Positions 28,134-36,682 of a DNA stretch of 64,000 nt are shown here, one piece after another. Made by a program: the position numbers and the translations under genes. The number at the start of each line of letters is the position of its first letter. Within the stretch, counting starts at the first letter, position 1. Source of the stretch: Sphingomonas folli. Lineage in GTDB: Bacteria; Pseudomonadota; Alphaproteobacteria; Sphingomonadales; Sphingomonadaceae. The DNA lies in contig NZ_JAHXZL010000009.1 of the NCBI RefSeq assembly GCF_019429525.1, positions 62,001 through 126,000 on the forward strand, in the 5' to 3' direction. The notes beneath the pieces are model-generated. The model was not told where the DNA came from. It saw only the letters and a program-made list of their open reading frames with translations, and made no database searches.

Positions 28134-29248
28134 CCGAGATCGACTATTACGAGCTGCTCGAGTGCGAGCGGACCGCGGACGCGGCGACGATCAAGGCGTC
28201 GTACCGCAAGCTCGCGATGAAATACCATCCCGACAAGAACGCCGGCTGCAAGGACAGCGAGGCGCGCTTCAAGGCGGTCAGCGAGGCCTATGAGTGCCTC
28301 AAGGACCCGCAGAAGCGCGCCGCTTATGACCGCTTCGGCCACGCCGCTTTCCGGAACGGCGGCGGCGCGGGCGGCGGCGCGCAGGACTTCGCGGGCTTCT
28401 CCGACATCTTCGAGAGCGTGTTCGGCGAGTTCATGGGCGGGCAGCGCGGCGGCGGTCGCCAGGTGCGCCGCGGCGCCGACCTGCGCTACGACATGGAGAT
28501 CACGCTGGAGGAGGCGTATCACGGCAAGGAGACGGAGATCACCGTCGACATCTCCGCCGCGTGCGACTCCTGCCACGGCTCCGGCTCCAAGCCGGGCACC
28601 CACGCGCACACCTGCCAGCACTGCCACGGCCATGGTAAGGTGCGCGCGCAGCAGGGCTTCTTCGTGGTCGAGCGGGCCTGTCCGCTGTGCCACGGCTCGG
28701 GCGAGGTGATCACCGATCCCTGCCCCGACTGCCGCGGCGAGGGGCGCGTGGAGAAGACCAAGACGCTCGCGGTGAACGTGCCGCCGGGCGTCGACGAGGG
28801 CACGCGCGTGCGGCTCACCGGCGAGGGCGAGGCGGGCGCGCGCGGCGCGCCCTCGGGCGACCTCTACATCTTCCTCCACGTCAAGCGGCACGGGATCTTC
28901 GAGCGCGAGGGCACGACCCTGTTCGCGCGCGCGCCGATCAGCTTCACGACCGCGGCGCTCGGCGGGACGATGTCGATCCCCGGACTCGACGGCAAGCGCC
29001 ACGAGGTGAAGATCCCCGCGGGTATCCAGTCGGGCAAGCAACTGCGCCAGCGCGGCGCGGGCATGCCCGTGCTCCAGGGGCGCGGCTTCGGCGACCTGGT
29101 GATCCAGGTCGAGGTGGAGACGCCGTCCAAGCTCAGCACGCGCCAGCGCGCCTTGCTGGAGGAGTTCCGCGAGACCGAGACGGGCGAGGAATGCCCGCAG
29201 AGCCAGGGCTTCTTCTCGCGGCTCAAGAACGCGTTCGCGGGCGAGTGA
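28130..29248 (+). CDS. dnaJ: Chaperone protein DnaJ (Hsp40)
   Basis: A 372-residue class I J-protein. The J domain has the HPD motif in MKYHPDKNAG near residue 32. A Gly-rich stretch (RNGGGAGGGAQDF) leads to four zinc-binding CxxCxGxG repeats, CDSCHGSG, CQHCHGHG, CPLCHGSG and CPDCRGEG, between about 144 and 205. The client-binding C-terminal domain follows (VNVPPGVDEGTRVRL). It stimulates DnaK ATPase and delivers clients. It starts 83 bp after dnaK and ends overlapping the candidate start region of era. Confidence 0.98.
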   Translation: MTEIDYYELLECERTADAATIKASYRKLAMKYHPDKNAGCKDSEARFKAVSEAYECLKDPQKRAAYDRFGHAAFRNGGGAGGGAQDFAGFSDIFESVFGEFMGGQRGGGRQVRRGADLRYDMEITLEEAYHGKETEITVDISAACDSCHGSGSKPGTHAHTCQHCHGHGKVRAQQGFFVVERACPLCHGSGEVITDPCPDCRGEGRVEKTKTLAVNVPPGVDEGTRVRLTGEGEAGARGAPSGDLYIFLHVKRHGIFEREGTTLFARAPISFTTAALGGTMSIPGLDGKRHEVKIPAGIQSGKQLRQRGAGMPVLQGRGFGDLVIQVEVETPSKLSTRQRALLEEFRETETGEECPQSQGFFSRLKNAFAGE

Positions 29249-29253
29249 GCGGC

Positions 29254-30189
29254 GTGGACGATAACGCGCCGGTGACTCAACATTCGCAACATTCGCCCGC
29301 GACGCGCTGCGGCCTGGTCGCGGTGGTGGGCGCGCCCAACGCGGGGAAGTCTACCTTGGTCAATGCCCTCGTCGGGCAGAAGGTGGCGATCGTCAGCCCC
29401 AAGGCGCAGACCACGCGCGCTCGGCTGATGGGCGTGGCGCTGCAGGACGAGACCCAGCTGCTGCTGGTCGACACGCCCGGCATCTTCGCGCCGCGCCGCC
29501 GGCTCGACCGCGCGATGGTGGCGGCGGCCTGGGGCGGTGCGGAGGGCGCCGACGTGATCGCGCTGGTGGTCGACGGCAAGGGCGGGCTCGGCCCGAAGGT
29601 GACCGAGATCGTCGAATCGCTGACGGAGCGGCGCGAGCCGATCTACCTTGTGCTCAACAAGGTGGACCTCGCCGACAAGCCCAAGCTGTTGACCCACGCG
29701 GAGAAGCTCAACGCGATGCTGCCCTTCGCCGAGACCTTCTTCGTCTCGGCGCAGACCGGCGACGGTTTGCCCCAGCTCAAGCGCGCGCTGGCGGCGGCGA
29801 TGCCCGCGGGGCCGTGGCACTATCCCGAGGACCAGGTGTCCGACGCGTCCGAGCGCGCGCTGGCGGCCGAGGTGACGCGCGAGCAGCTCTATCTCCAGCT
29901 CCACGCCGAACTGCCCTATGCCAGCGTGGTCGAGACCGAGAAGTTCAGCGAGCGCGAGGACGGCTCGGCCGAGATCCACCAGCAGATCCTGGTCGAGCGC
30001 GTGACCCAGCGCGCGATCGTGCTCGGCAAGGGCGGCACGCGCATCCGCGAGATCGGCGCGCGGGCGCGGGCCGAGCTGGCGGTGCTGCTCGATCGGCCGG
30101 TGCACCTCTACCTGCACGTCAAGGTCAAGCCCGGCTGGGACGAGGACCGCGGCGTCTACCGCGACATCGGGCTCGACTGGGTGGAGTGA
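29254..30189 (+). CDS. era: GTPase Era
   Basis: A 311-residue GTPase that binds the 3' end of 16S rRNA and assists 30S assembly. The G domain shows G1 GAPNAGKST, G3 DTPG and G4 NKVDLADK; the C-terminal KH domain has ILGKGG-like VLGKGGTRIREIG and ends YRDIGLDWVE. The start is uncertain: in-frame GTG codons lie at 29245 (overlapping the dnaJ stop), 29254 and 29272, and none has a strong ribosome-binding sequence. The N-terminal extension TQHSQHSPATRC is encoded by a 23-bp dispersed repeat also found at 615-637, so these residues are probably not functional. Confidence 0.92.
   Translation: MDDNAPVTQHSQHSPATRCGLVAVVGAPNAGKSTLVNALVGQKVAIVSPKAQTTRARLMGVALQDETQLLLVDTPGIFAPRRRLDRAMVAAAWGGAEGADVIALVVDGKGGLGPKVTEIVESLTERREPIYLVLNKVDLADKPKLLTHAEKLNAMLPFAETFFVSAQTGDGLPQLKRALAAAMPAGPWHYPEDQVSDASERALAAEVTREQLYLQLHAELPYASVVETEKFSEREDGSAEIHQQILVERVTQRAIVLGKGGTRIREIGARARAELAVLLDRPVHLYLHVKVKPGWDEDRGVYRDIGLDWVE
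29274..29296. repeat. 23-bp dispersed repeat, copy 2, inside era
   Basis: Identical over 23 bp to 615-637. Here it is translated and provides the TQHSQHS part of the Era N-terminal extension. Confidence 0.7.
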
Positions 30190-30415
30190 CGCGGCTGGCG
30201 CGGGTCCGATGCGTCACCCGGACTGTCGCGATACGGACACGGTCGAGGATCCGCCTCGCCCGCGCCGCTCGCGGGACGGTGGGTCCCGGAACCGGCCCGG
30301 GATAACGGCGGAGAGCGCAGCGGGCAGCTCACCCGGATGAACTTGCCTGCGCTCCGTGCGTCCTACTCCGCATCGGCCGGCGACGGGCCGCGAGGGGGGT
30401 GCACCAGACGGCGAC

Positions 30416-32068
30416 ATGGCGGTGCTGACGCGGCTGCGCGACTTCGTGAGCGAGGAACGCTGGGAGTTCGCCCCGCACGAGCGCCCCGTCATGCCCGGCT
30501 CGCCGGGCTCGCCCGAGCACCCGATGCGCCGCCGCCTCGCCTACGGCCTGGTCGCGCTCCTGGTGGGGCTCACCGGCGGTTTCGGCAACGCGCTGGTGGC
30601 GGCGAACACGACGACGCTGGCGGGCGCGCTCGGGCTCGACCCGTCGGAGATCGCCTGGCTGCCGACGGTCTATGTGATGACCAACGTCAGCATCAACCTG
30701 CTGCTGATCAAGTTCCGGCAGCAGTTCGGGCTGCGCCCCTTCGCGCTGCTGTTCGTGGGCATCTATGTCGCGGTCACGCTCGCGCACCTGTTCGTCCACG
30801 GTTTCGCCTCGGCGATCCTGGTGCGCGCGGCGAGCGGGCTGGCGGCGGCGCCGCTGAGCACCTTCGCGCTCTACTATCTCATGCAGGCCTTCCCGGCGAA
30901 GTGGCGGCTGCGCGCGCTGGTGCTCGGTCTGGGCGCGCCGCAGCTCGCCACCCCGCTCGCGCGGCTCTTCTCGCCCGAGCTGCTGGCCATGAGCCAGTGG
31001 CGCACGCTGTACCTGTTCGAGCTCGGCCTGGCCGCGCTGAGCCTGGCCGCGGTGACGATGGTGCGCCTACCGCCGACGACCCGCCAGCCAGCGTTCGAGA
31101 AACTCGATTTCCTCACCTTCGCGCTCTACGCCGGGGCGATGGGGCTGTTCGCCGCGGTGCTGGGCCTGGGGCGCTACGTGTGGTGGACCGAGGCGCGCTG
31201 GATCGGCTGGGCGCTGCTCGCCGCCATCCCGATGCTCGCCGCCGCGCTGGTGATCGAGCATCATCGTGCCAACCCGCTGCTCAACACGCGCTGGCTCGGC
31301 AGCGCCGATATCCTGCGCTTCGCGGTGGTGACGCTGATGGCGCGGGTCGTGCTGTCCGAACAGACCTATGGCGCGGTCGGGCTGCTCACCGTGCTGGGGC
31401 AGAACAACGACCAGCTCGGCGCGTTCTTCACGATCATCTTCCTCGCCACCGCGGCGGGCTTCGTCGTCAGTGCCGCGACGCTCGACGTCGACCGACTGGC
31501 GCACCCGGTGATGCTCGCGATCGGGCTGGTCGCGGTCGCGGCCTGGATCGATTCCTCCTCGACGAGCCTGACCCGCGCGCCGCAGCTGTATCTCACCCAG
31601 GCGACCATCGCCTTCGCCGGCGCCTTCTTCCTCGGCCCCTCGCTGCTGTTCGGCATGACCCGCGCGCTGAAGGAGGGGACCGGCCACGTGATCAGCTTCA
31701 TCGCGCTGTTCGGCGTGCTCAACTCGATCGGCGGGCTGGCCGGCGCGGCGCTGCTCGGCACCTATCAGATCGTCCGCGAGAAGGCGAACAGCGCCGCGCT
31801 GGTGCAGCTGGTCGATCCCACCGACCCGCAGGTGCAGGCGCGGCTCGCCGCGGGGTCCGGCGGCGTGGCGCGCGTGCTCGGTGACCCGGGGCTGCGCTCG
31901 GCCGAGGGCGGCGCGCTGCTGGCGCAGGCGGCGACGCGCGAGGCCAACGTGCTCGCCTATGACGACGTGTTCCGGCTGATCGCGATACTCGCCGCGCTGA
32001 CCTTCCTGTACCTCCTCTTCCTCCTGCTGCGCCGCGAGTGGCGCGCGCGTCGCCAGAGTATCGCATGA
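30416..32068 (+). CDS. MFS drug exporter, EmrB/DHA2-like
   Basis: A 550-residue major-facilitator protein with about 13-14 hydrophobic segments, fitting the DHA2 (14-helix) drug:proton antiporters that work with EmrA-type adaptors. The N-terminal helix LAYGLVALLVGLTGGFGNALVAA is followed by LGLDPSEIAWLPTVYVMTN, the usual position of the antiporter motif. The C-terminal periplasmic loop (roughly 455-515) is long and precedes the last helix. ATG 30416 is chosen because helix 1 follows closely; an upstream in-frame ATG at 30356 lacks homology. The stop overlaps the adaptor start as ATGA. Substrate unknown. Confidence 0.88.
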   Translation: MAVLTRLRDFVSEERWEFAPHERPVMPGSPGSPEHPMRRRLAYGLVALLVGLTGGFGNALVAANTTTLAGALGLDPSEIAWLPTVYVMTNVSINLLLIKFRQQFGLRPFALLFVGIYVAVTLAHLFVHGFASAILVRAASGLAAAPLSTFALYYLMQAFPAKWRLRALVLGLGAPQLATPLARLFSPELLAMSQWRTLYLFELGLAALSLAAVTMVRLPPTTRQPAFEKLDFLTFALYAGAMGLFAAVLGLGRYVWWTEARWIGWALLAAIPMLAAALVIEHHRANPLLNTRWLGSADILRFAVVTLMARVVLSEQTYGAVGLLTVLGQNNDQLGAFFTIIFLATAAGFVVSAATLDVDRLAHPVMLAIGLVAVAAWIDSSSTSLTRAPQLYLTQATIAFAGAFFLGPSLLFGMTRALKEGTGHVISFIALFGVLNSIGGLAGAALLGTYQIVREKANSAALVQLVDPTDPQVQARLAAGSGGVARVLGDPGLRSAEGGALLAQAATREANVLAYDDVFRLIAILAALTFLYLLFLLLRREWRARRQSIA

Positions 32069-33216
32069 CCGACCCCCGCTCGCCCGTCGCCCCCGACCCC
32101 CTAACCGAGGAGCGCGCCGCCGAGGCGGCCGCCGCGGCGCCGGCGCCGACCGGGTCGGGCTGGCGCCCGCCGCGGCTATCCGCGACCGCGACGCTGCTGA
32201 TCGGACTGCTCGCGCTCGCGGGCGTGCTCGCGGTGCTGGCGGCGTGGCGGATGTGGCCTTTCACCAGCGACGCGGTGTCGACCGACAACGCCTACGTCCG
32301 CGGCCGCACCACCGTGATCGCGCCGCAGGTCTCGGGCTATGTCGCGCAGGTGCTGGTGCGCGACTTCGCGACCGTGCGCCCCGGCCAGCCGCTGGTGGTG
32401 GTGGACCAGCGCATCTACCGGCAGCGTGTCGAGCAGGCCGAGGCGCAGGTCGAGAACGCGCGCGCCACGCTCGCCAACAGCGTCCAGGCCGCGGCCAGCC
32501 GCCAGGCGAGCCTCGGTGGGCAGGAGGCCGCGTTGGCGAGCGCGCGCGCGCAGCTGCTCCGCGCGCAGGCGGACATGAACCGGGTCAACGACCTGGTCAC
32601 CGATGGCTCGGTCAGCCTGCGCGAGCGCGACCAGACGCTCGCGACGCTGCGCCAGGCGCAGGCGCAGCTCGAGCAGGCCCGGGCGGCGCGCGAGATCGCG
32701 CGGCAAGACATCCGCACCGTCGAGGTCGGGCGCGGCGGGCAGGAGGCGGGCGTGTCGGGCGCGCAGGCGGCGCTGCGACTGGCGCGCATCGACCTCGCCA
32801 ACACCGTGATCCGCGCGCCCGAGGCAGGGCGGCTGAGCGAGGTGGGCGTGCGCGTCGGCCAGTACGTCACCGCGGGCTCGCAGCTGATGTTCCTGGTGCC
32901 CGCGGAGACCTGGGTGATCGCCAATTACAAGGAGGCGCAGACCGCGCGCATCGCGGTGGGGCAGCGCGCCAGCTTCACCGTCGACGCGCTCGCCGACGCG
33001 CGGCTGTACGGGCGCGTGGAGCGTATCTCGCCGGCGGCGGGGAGCGAGTTCGCGGTGCTCAAGTCGGACAATGCGACGGGCAATTTCACCAAGGTGCCGC
33101 AGCGGATCGCGGTGCGCATCCGGATTGAGCCGGGGCAGGCGTTGGCGGCACGGTTGCGCCCGGGCATGTCGGTGCAGGCACGGGTCGACACCGCCGGCAC
33201 GCCGGCGCCGCGATGA
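32065..33216 (+). CDS. EmrA/HlyD-type membrane fusion protein
   Basis: A 383-residue periplasmic adaptor. One N-terminal membrane helix (about residues 43-64, TLLIGLLALAGVLAVLAAW) is followed by the first half of a lipoyl domain with TDNAYVRGRTTVIAPQVSGYV. A long coiled coil (about 125-225, rich in Ala, Gln, Arg and Glu) comes next, then the second lipoyl half and the beta-barrel (APEAGRLSEVGVRVGQYV, VIANYKEAQTARI). The ending RLRPGMSVQARVDT is typical of EmrA. It bridges the EmrB-like pump and the outer-membrane factor encoded next. It overlaps both neighbours by ATGA. Confidence 0.93.
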   Translation: MTDPRSPVAPDPLTEERAAEAAAAAPAPTGSGWRPPRLSATATLLIGLLALAGVLAVLAAWRMWPFTSDAVSTDNAYVRGRTTVIAPQVSGYVAQVLVRDFATVRPGQPLVVVDQRIYRQRVEQAEAQVENARATLANSVQAAASRQASLGGQEAALASARAQLLRAQADMNRVNDLVTDGSVSLRERDQTLATLRQAQAQLEQARAAREIARQDIRTVEVGRGGQEAGVSGAQAALRLARIDLANTVIRAPEAGRLSEVGVRVGQYVTAGSQLMFLVPAETWVIANYKEAQTARIAVGQRASFTVDALADARLYGRVERISPAAGSEFAVLKSDNATGNFTKVPQRIAVRIRIEPGQALAARLRPGMSVQARVDTAGTPAPR

Positions 33217-34838
33217 AGGGGCGCGCTCGGGTGACAGGCGGACGTGGCGTCGATGGCGCGACGCTGCCCGTGCCTCCCACCCTGACGTCATCCCGGACTT
33301 GGTCCGGGATCCACCCGCCCGCGCACTCGCCGGCCGCTGCATATGCGGGACAGTGGATCCCGGACCAAGTCCGGGATGACGGCAGGAGTGTGGAGAAGCG
33401 AGCCGGACTCACCAGCGGACCGCCCACGAGCCGCTCCGCCCCCCGTACCCTCCGCGCGCTGCTCCTCCCGCTCCTTCTCGCCGCCTGCGCCCTGCCCGGC
33501 CCCCGCCGCGCCGCGCCGCCCGACGCCACCGTCACGCCACCCCCGGCGTGGCGGAGCGCGCTGACCGCGCCAGACGCCTCGCCGGTGAGCGCGGCGTGGT
33601 GGCAGGGGTTCGGCGATCCGGTGCTCACCGCCCTGGTCGAGCGCGCGCTGGCGAACAACCTCGACGTGCTCGCCGCCGCCGCCCGCGTCGAGGAGGCGCG
33701 CGCCGCCGAGGCGCTCGCGCGCGCGCAGCTGCTCCCTCAGCTAGGCGGCACGGTGCCCGAGTCGCAGGGCCAGTCGATCAGCGCGCTCGGCACCACCGCG
33801 CGCGCGGCCGCGGTGCAGCCCGGCGTGCAGCTCAGCTACGACCTCGACCTGTTCGGACGGCTGCGCCAGGCGAGCCGCGCCGCGCGCGCGCAGCTGCTCG
33901 CCACCGCCGCGGCGCGCGACACGGTACGGCTCGCGACCGCGGCCACCGCTGCCTCGGGCTATGTCACGCTGCGCGCGCTCGACCAGCGGCTGGCGATCGC
34001 GCGGCAGACCCTCACGGCGCGCGCCGAGGCGCTGCGGATCGCGCGGCGGCGCTACGAGACCGGCTATTCGTCCCGGCTCGAGTACCGTCAGGCGCAGGCG
34101 GAATATGCCGCCACGCAGCAGCTCGTCCCCGCCGCCGAGCTGGCGATCGCGCGGCAGGAGAATGCACTGGCGCTGCTCACCGGCGACTCGCCGCGGGCCG
34201 TGGCGCGCGGGCTGGCGCTCGACCGGCTCGCGACCCCGCCGCTGCCGGGCGGACTGCCCGCGCAGCTGCTGCGCCGCCGCCCCGACCTCTACCAGGCCGA
34301 GCAGACCCTGGTGGCGGCCGACCGCACGCTTGACAGCCAGCGCGCCGCGATGCTGCCCAGCCTGTCGCTGACCGGTGCGGGCAACCTGGTGCTCTCGACC
34401 GCGCTCGCGCAGCCCGAGGTGATCTTCTCGCTCGGGGCGAGCGTGCTGGGGCCGATCTTCGACGGCGGCCGGCTCCGCGCGCAGGAGCGGGTCGCCACCG
34501 CGCGGCGCGACCAGGCCGCCTATGCCTATCGTCGCGCCGCGCTGGTGGCGTTCCGCGAGGTCGACGACTCGCTCGTCGGCGTGCGCCGCACCGGCGAGCA
34601 GGCCGCGGCGCTGGCGGCGCAGGCCGACGCCTCGCGCGGCGCGCTGGAGAATGCCACCAACCGCTATCGCGCGGGATACTCGGCCTATCTCGAGCAGCTC
34701 GACGCGCAGCGCACCCTGCTCACCGCGGAGCTGTCGCTGGTGCAGGCGCAGGCCGACCGGCTGACCAGCTATGTCGCTTTGTACCAGGCGATGGGCGGCG
34801 GTTGGACGCCCGCGGAGGTGGCGGCGGTGGTGCGGTGA
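33213..34838 (+). CDS. Outer-membrane efflux lipoprotein (NodT/TolC family) with embedded repeat
   Basis: The TolC-like channel partner of the upstream pump. The protein proper begins with a lipoprotein signal, LRALLLPLLLAACALPGP, with lipobox LAAC near residue 90 of the long frame, then WWQGFGDPVLTALVERALANN typical of NodT outer-membrane factors. Two repeats of the channel domain follow, with YDLDLFGRLRQA, RRRPDLYQAEQTL and YRAGYSAYLEQLDAQRTLL as landmarks. The frame from ATG 33213 (ATGA with the adaptor) runs 541 residues, but the first ~80 are unlike any outer-membrane factor and are partly translated from an inverted repeat at 33287-33380. GTG 33390, just past the repeat, is an alternative start. 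Which start is used cannot be decided here. Confidence 0.88.
   Translation: MKGRARVTGGRGVDGATLPVPPTLTSSRTWSGIHPPAHSPAAAYAGQWIPDQVRDDGRSVEKRAGLTSGPPTSRSAPRTLRALLLPLLLAACALPGPRRAAPPDATVTPPPAWRSALTAPDASPVSAAWWQGFGDPVLTALVERALANNLDVLAAAARVEEARAAEALARAQLLPQLGGTVPESQGQSISALGTTARAAAVQPGVQLSYDLDLFGRLRQASRAARAQLLATAAARDTVRLATAATAASGYVTLRALDQRLAIARQTLTARAEALRIARRRYETGYSSRLEYRQAQAEYAATQQLVPAAELAIARQENALALLTGDSPRAVARGLALDRLATPPLPGGLPAQLLRRRPDLYQAEQTLVAADRTLDSQRAAMLPSLSLTGAGNLVLSTALAQPEVIFSLGASVLGPIFDGGRLRAQERVATARRDQAAYAYRRAALVAFREVDDSLVGVRRTGEQAAALAAQADASRGALENATNRYRAGYSAYLEQLDAQRTLLTAELSLVQAQADRLTSYVALYQAMGGGWTPAEVAAVVR
33287..33380. repeat. Perfect 27-bp inverted repeat element inside the efflux gene
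   Basis: Arms of 27 bp at 33287-33313 and 33354-33380 are exact reverse complements, around a 40-bp spacer. Each arm contains its own palindrome (CCCGGAC-TTG-GTCCGGG), so nested hairpins can form. The element has no coding capacity of its own and is carried in frame within the 5' end of the outer-membrane factor frame. Confidence 0.9.
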
Positions 34839-34854
34839 CCCGGCGCGCCGCGAC

Positions 34855-35835
34855 CTAGACCGCGCGCTCCGCCTCTTCCTCCGCCGCCAGGGCCTCACGG
34901 CTCTCTACCTCCGGCTGCTTCCACAGCGCGGTGAGCAGGTAGAAGATCAGGTTGCTCCCCTGCGTCAGCGCGCCGCCGGCGAGCAGCAGACCCGCCATCG
35001 CCTCGCGCGGGCCGTTGATCGTGCCGCTCATCTCCAGCGCGGCGCTGAGGAACAGCAGGTCGCGGTTGGGCACGATCGGCAGCCGCGAGATCACCATCTG
35101 CGCGGTGAGGAACACCAGCCACACGCTCCACGGCTCCTGCGGCAGCACCACCGCCCATTGCGTCGCCTGGAGCAGCACCACGCCCGCGATCCGCGCGACG
35201 TGGATCGCCAGCACGCGCGCGGCGAGTGGCAGCGGCATCGCGATCAGCTGGCGCCGCAGTCGGAACAGCAGCGGCACCAGGAACACCGCGCCGACGCCGC
35301 CCGCGATCACCAGCGCCGGGCCGGGATCGAGCCACGCCGCGATGCGCCGTCCGTTCCCCGCCGCCGCGAAGCCGAGCAGCAGCAGCAGCGTCACCAGCCC
35401 CGACGACACCGCCGAGAGGATGGCATTGTCCTTCAGCCCGATCGCGATCGTCTTGGCGCGCAGCCCGATCACGCGGCGCAGCCACACGAAGAGGTACAGC
35501 TCGCCCGAATAGCCGACCAGCGCGCTGTTGAGGATGCGCTTGCGCACCAGCACCGGGAAGGCACCCGGCAACGGGCGCGCGAAGATGGTGCGGAACACCG
35601 CGATCTCGGAGGCCGGCAGCACCAGGAAGGTGACGACGAACAACAGGTAGAACAACGGGTTCGTCGGCAACGACCGCGCCACCTGGGCCCAGCCGATCGC
35701 GTTCACCTTGAGCACCATCCAGGTGACCATCCCGGCGAAGAACAGCGCGCGCGCCGCCCAGCCCAGCCGGCGCACCCACGGCCGCTCGCCCCACGCCTGC
35801 CACCCGGTCGCGGGCGGCGCGTCCGGGTCGCTCAA
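34855..35835 (-). CDS. Multi-pass membrane protein, LPG-synthase-TM-like
   Basis: A 326-residue inner-membrane protein with about eight hydrophobic segments (for example FFAGMVTWMVLKV, YLLFVVTFLVLPA, LVTLLLLLGFAAAG and VIAGGVGAVFLVPLL). The arrangement recalls the lysylphosphatidylglycerol-synthase transmembrane domain (UPF0104), but I cannot match the motifs firmly. The charged loop KRILNSALVGYSGELYLFVWLRR and NRDLLFLSAALEMSGTINGPREAM are distinctive. The start is a TTG at 35835 that overlaps the stop of the glycosyltransferase upstream (TTGA). That linkage and the next two glycosyltransferases suggest a lipid-linked glycan or polymer transport role; this is inference. Confidence 0.7.
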   Translation of the reverse strand: MSDPDAPPATGWQAWGERPWVRRLGWAARALFFAGMVTWMVLKVNAIGWAQVARSLPTNPLFYLLFVVTFLVLPASEIAVFRTIFARPLPGAFPVLVRKRILNSALVGYSGELYLFVWLRRVIGLRAKTIAIGLKDNAILSAVSSGLVTLLLLLGFAAAGNGRRIAAWLDPGPALVIAGGVGAVFLVPLLFRLRRQLIAMPLPLAARVLAIHVARIAGVVLLQATQWAVVLPQEPWSVWLVFLTAQMVISRLPIVPNRDLLFLSAALEMSGTINGPREAMAGLLLAGGALTQGSNLIFYLLTALWKQPEVESREALAAEEEAERAV

Positions 35836-36626
35836 AACAGCCCCAGCGCGCGCGACTGCGCGACATAGGCGTCGAACGCGGCGCGCTGCGCGGGCGACAG
35901 TCGGAAGGCGGAATAGCCGGCGGTGGTGCCGGTCCAGCGGCGCAGCGTCCACTCGACGATCTGCGCCGGGCGCAGCGCCAGCCGCCGCTCGAAATGACCG
36001 CGGTCCCAGGTGTTGCTGCCGTGGAAGCAGCGGATCAGCAGGTGCGCCTCGCTCCTGGGGATCAGCGCGGTGCCGAGCCGCAGCCAGGCGTCGCGGAAAG
36101 TACTGTCCTCGCCCTTGCGTTCGCTGGCATAGCGGATGTCGTCGCGCCGGCGGTGGACGATCGTGCTCGGGGCACCGCCCTTGAACCAGCTGAGATAGGG
36201 CCGGTCGACCCAGGCGGGGTCGTCGAGGTGCATCAGCGTCGCCTCGGCCCAGACCGCGGCCTTGTCGTCCAGCGTCTCGACCGAGCGCGCCAACCGCTGC
36301 GGCGCGAACCAGTCGTCGTCATCCCAATGCGCCATCAGCGCGCCGCGCGCGAGGTCGAGCGAGAGGTTGCGCAGCTCGCCCAGCGTCGTCGCGGGATCCT
36401 TGGCCAGGCGATGGTGGATCAGGCGCTCGGCCGGGACGCGCGCGAGGATCGGCGCGTAATCCTCGCTGCCGTCGTCCACGATCACCAGCTCGCGGTTGGG
36501 ATAGGTCTGCGCGAGGAAGCAGTCGACCGAGCGCTCGGCGAGCCGGCGCCGGTCGGCGGTGACCATCAGGCAGGAGACCCGCGGGCCCTCCTCTGCGAAC
36601 CGGGCGGGGGCAGGAAAATCGTTCAC
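35832..36626 (-). CDS. Family 2 glycosyltransferase
   Basis: A 264-residue GT-A fold enzyme. It opens with the nucleotide-sugar region RVSCLMVTADRRRLAERSVDCFLAQTYPNRELVIVDDGSED, of which the key parts are CFLAQTYPNRELVIVDDGS, and has the metal site MAHWDDDDWFAP (DxD) about 115 residues in. The residues GTALIPRSEAHL and FHGSNTWDRGHF follow near the acceptor side. No membrane helix is seen. The GTG start at 36626 is chosen, leaving 56 bp to the divergent neighbour; an ATG at 36689 would overlap that gene. It is coupled to the membrane protein downstream. The donor sugar and acceptor are not readable from sequence. Confidence 0.85.
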   Translation of the reverse strand: MNDFPAPARFAEEGPRVSCLMVTADRRRLAERSVDCFLAQTYPNRELVIVDDGSEDYAPILARVPAERLIHHRLAKDPATTLGELRNLSLDLARGALMAHWDDDDWFAPQRLARSVETLDDKAAVWAEATLMHLDDPAWVDRPYLSWFKGGAPSTIVHRRRDDIRYASERKGEDSTFRDAWLRLGTALIPRSEAHLLIRCFHGSNTWDRGHFERRLALRPAQIVEWTLRRWTGTTAGYSAFRLSPAQRAAFDAYVAQSRALGLF

Positions 36627-36682
36627 GGGCGTCAACCTAGGCAGCGCGTGCCGGCGCTGGTACGGGCGTGCGACCCGGGCCC

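Noticed and set aside
31683..31700. CACGTG word in the MFS exporter gene as a third parS
   Set aside because: Only the central six bases match; the outer TGTT/AACA arms are absent.
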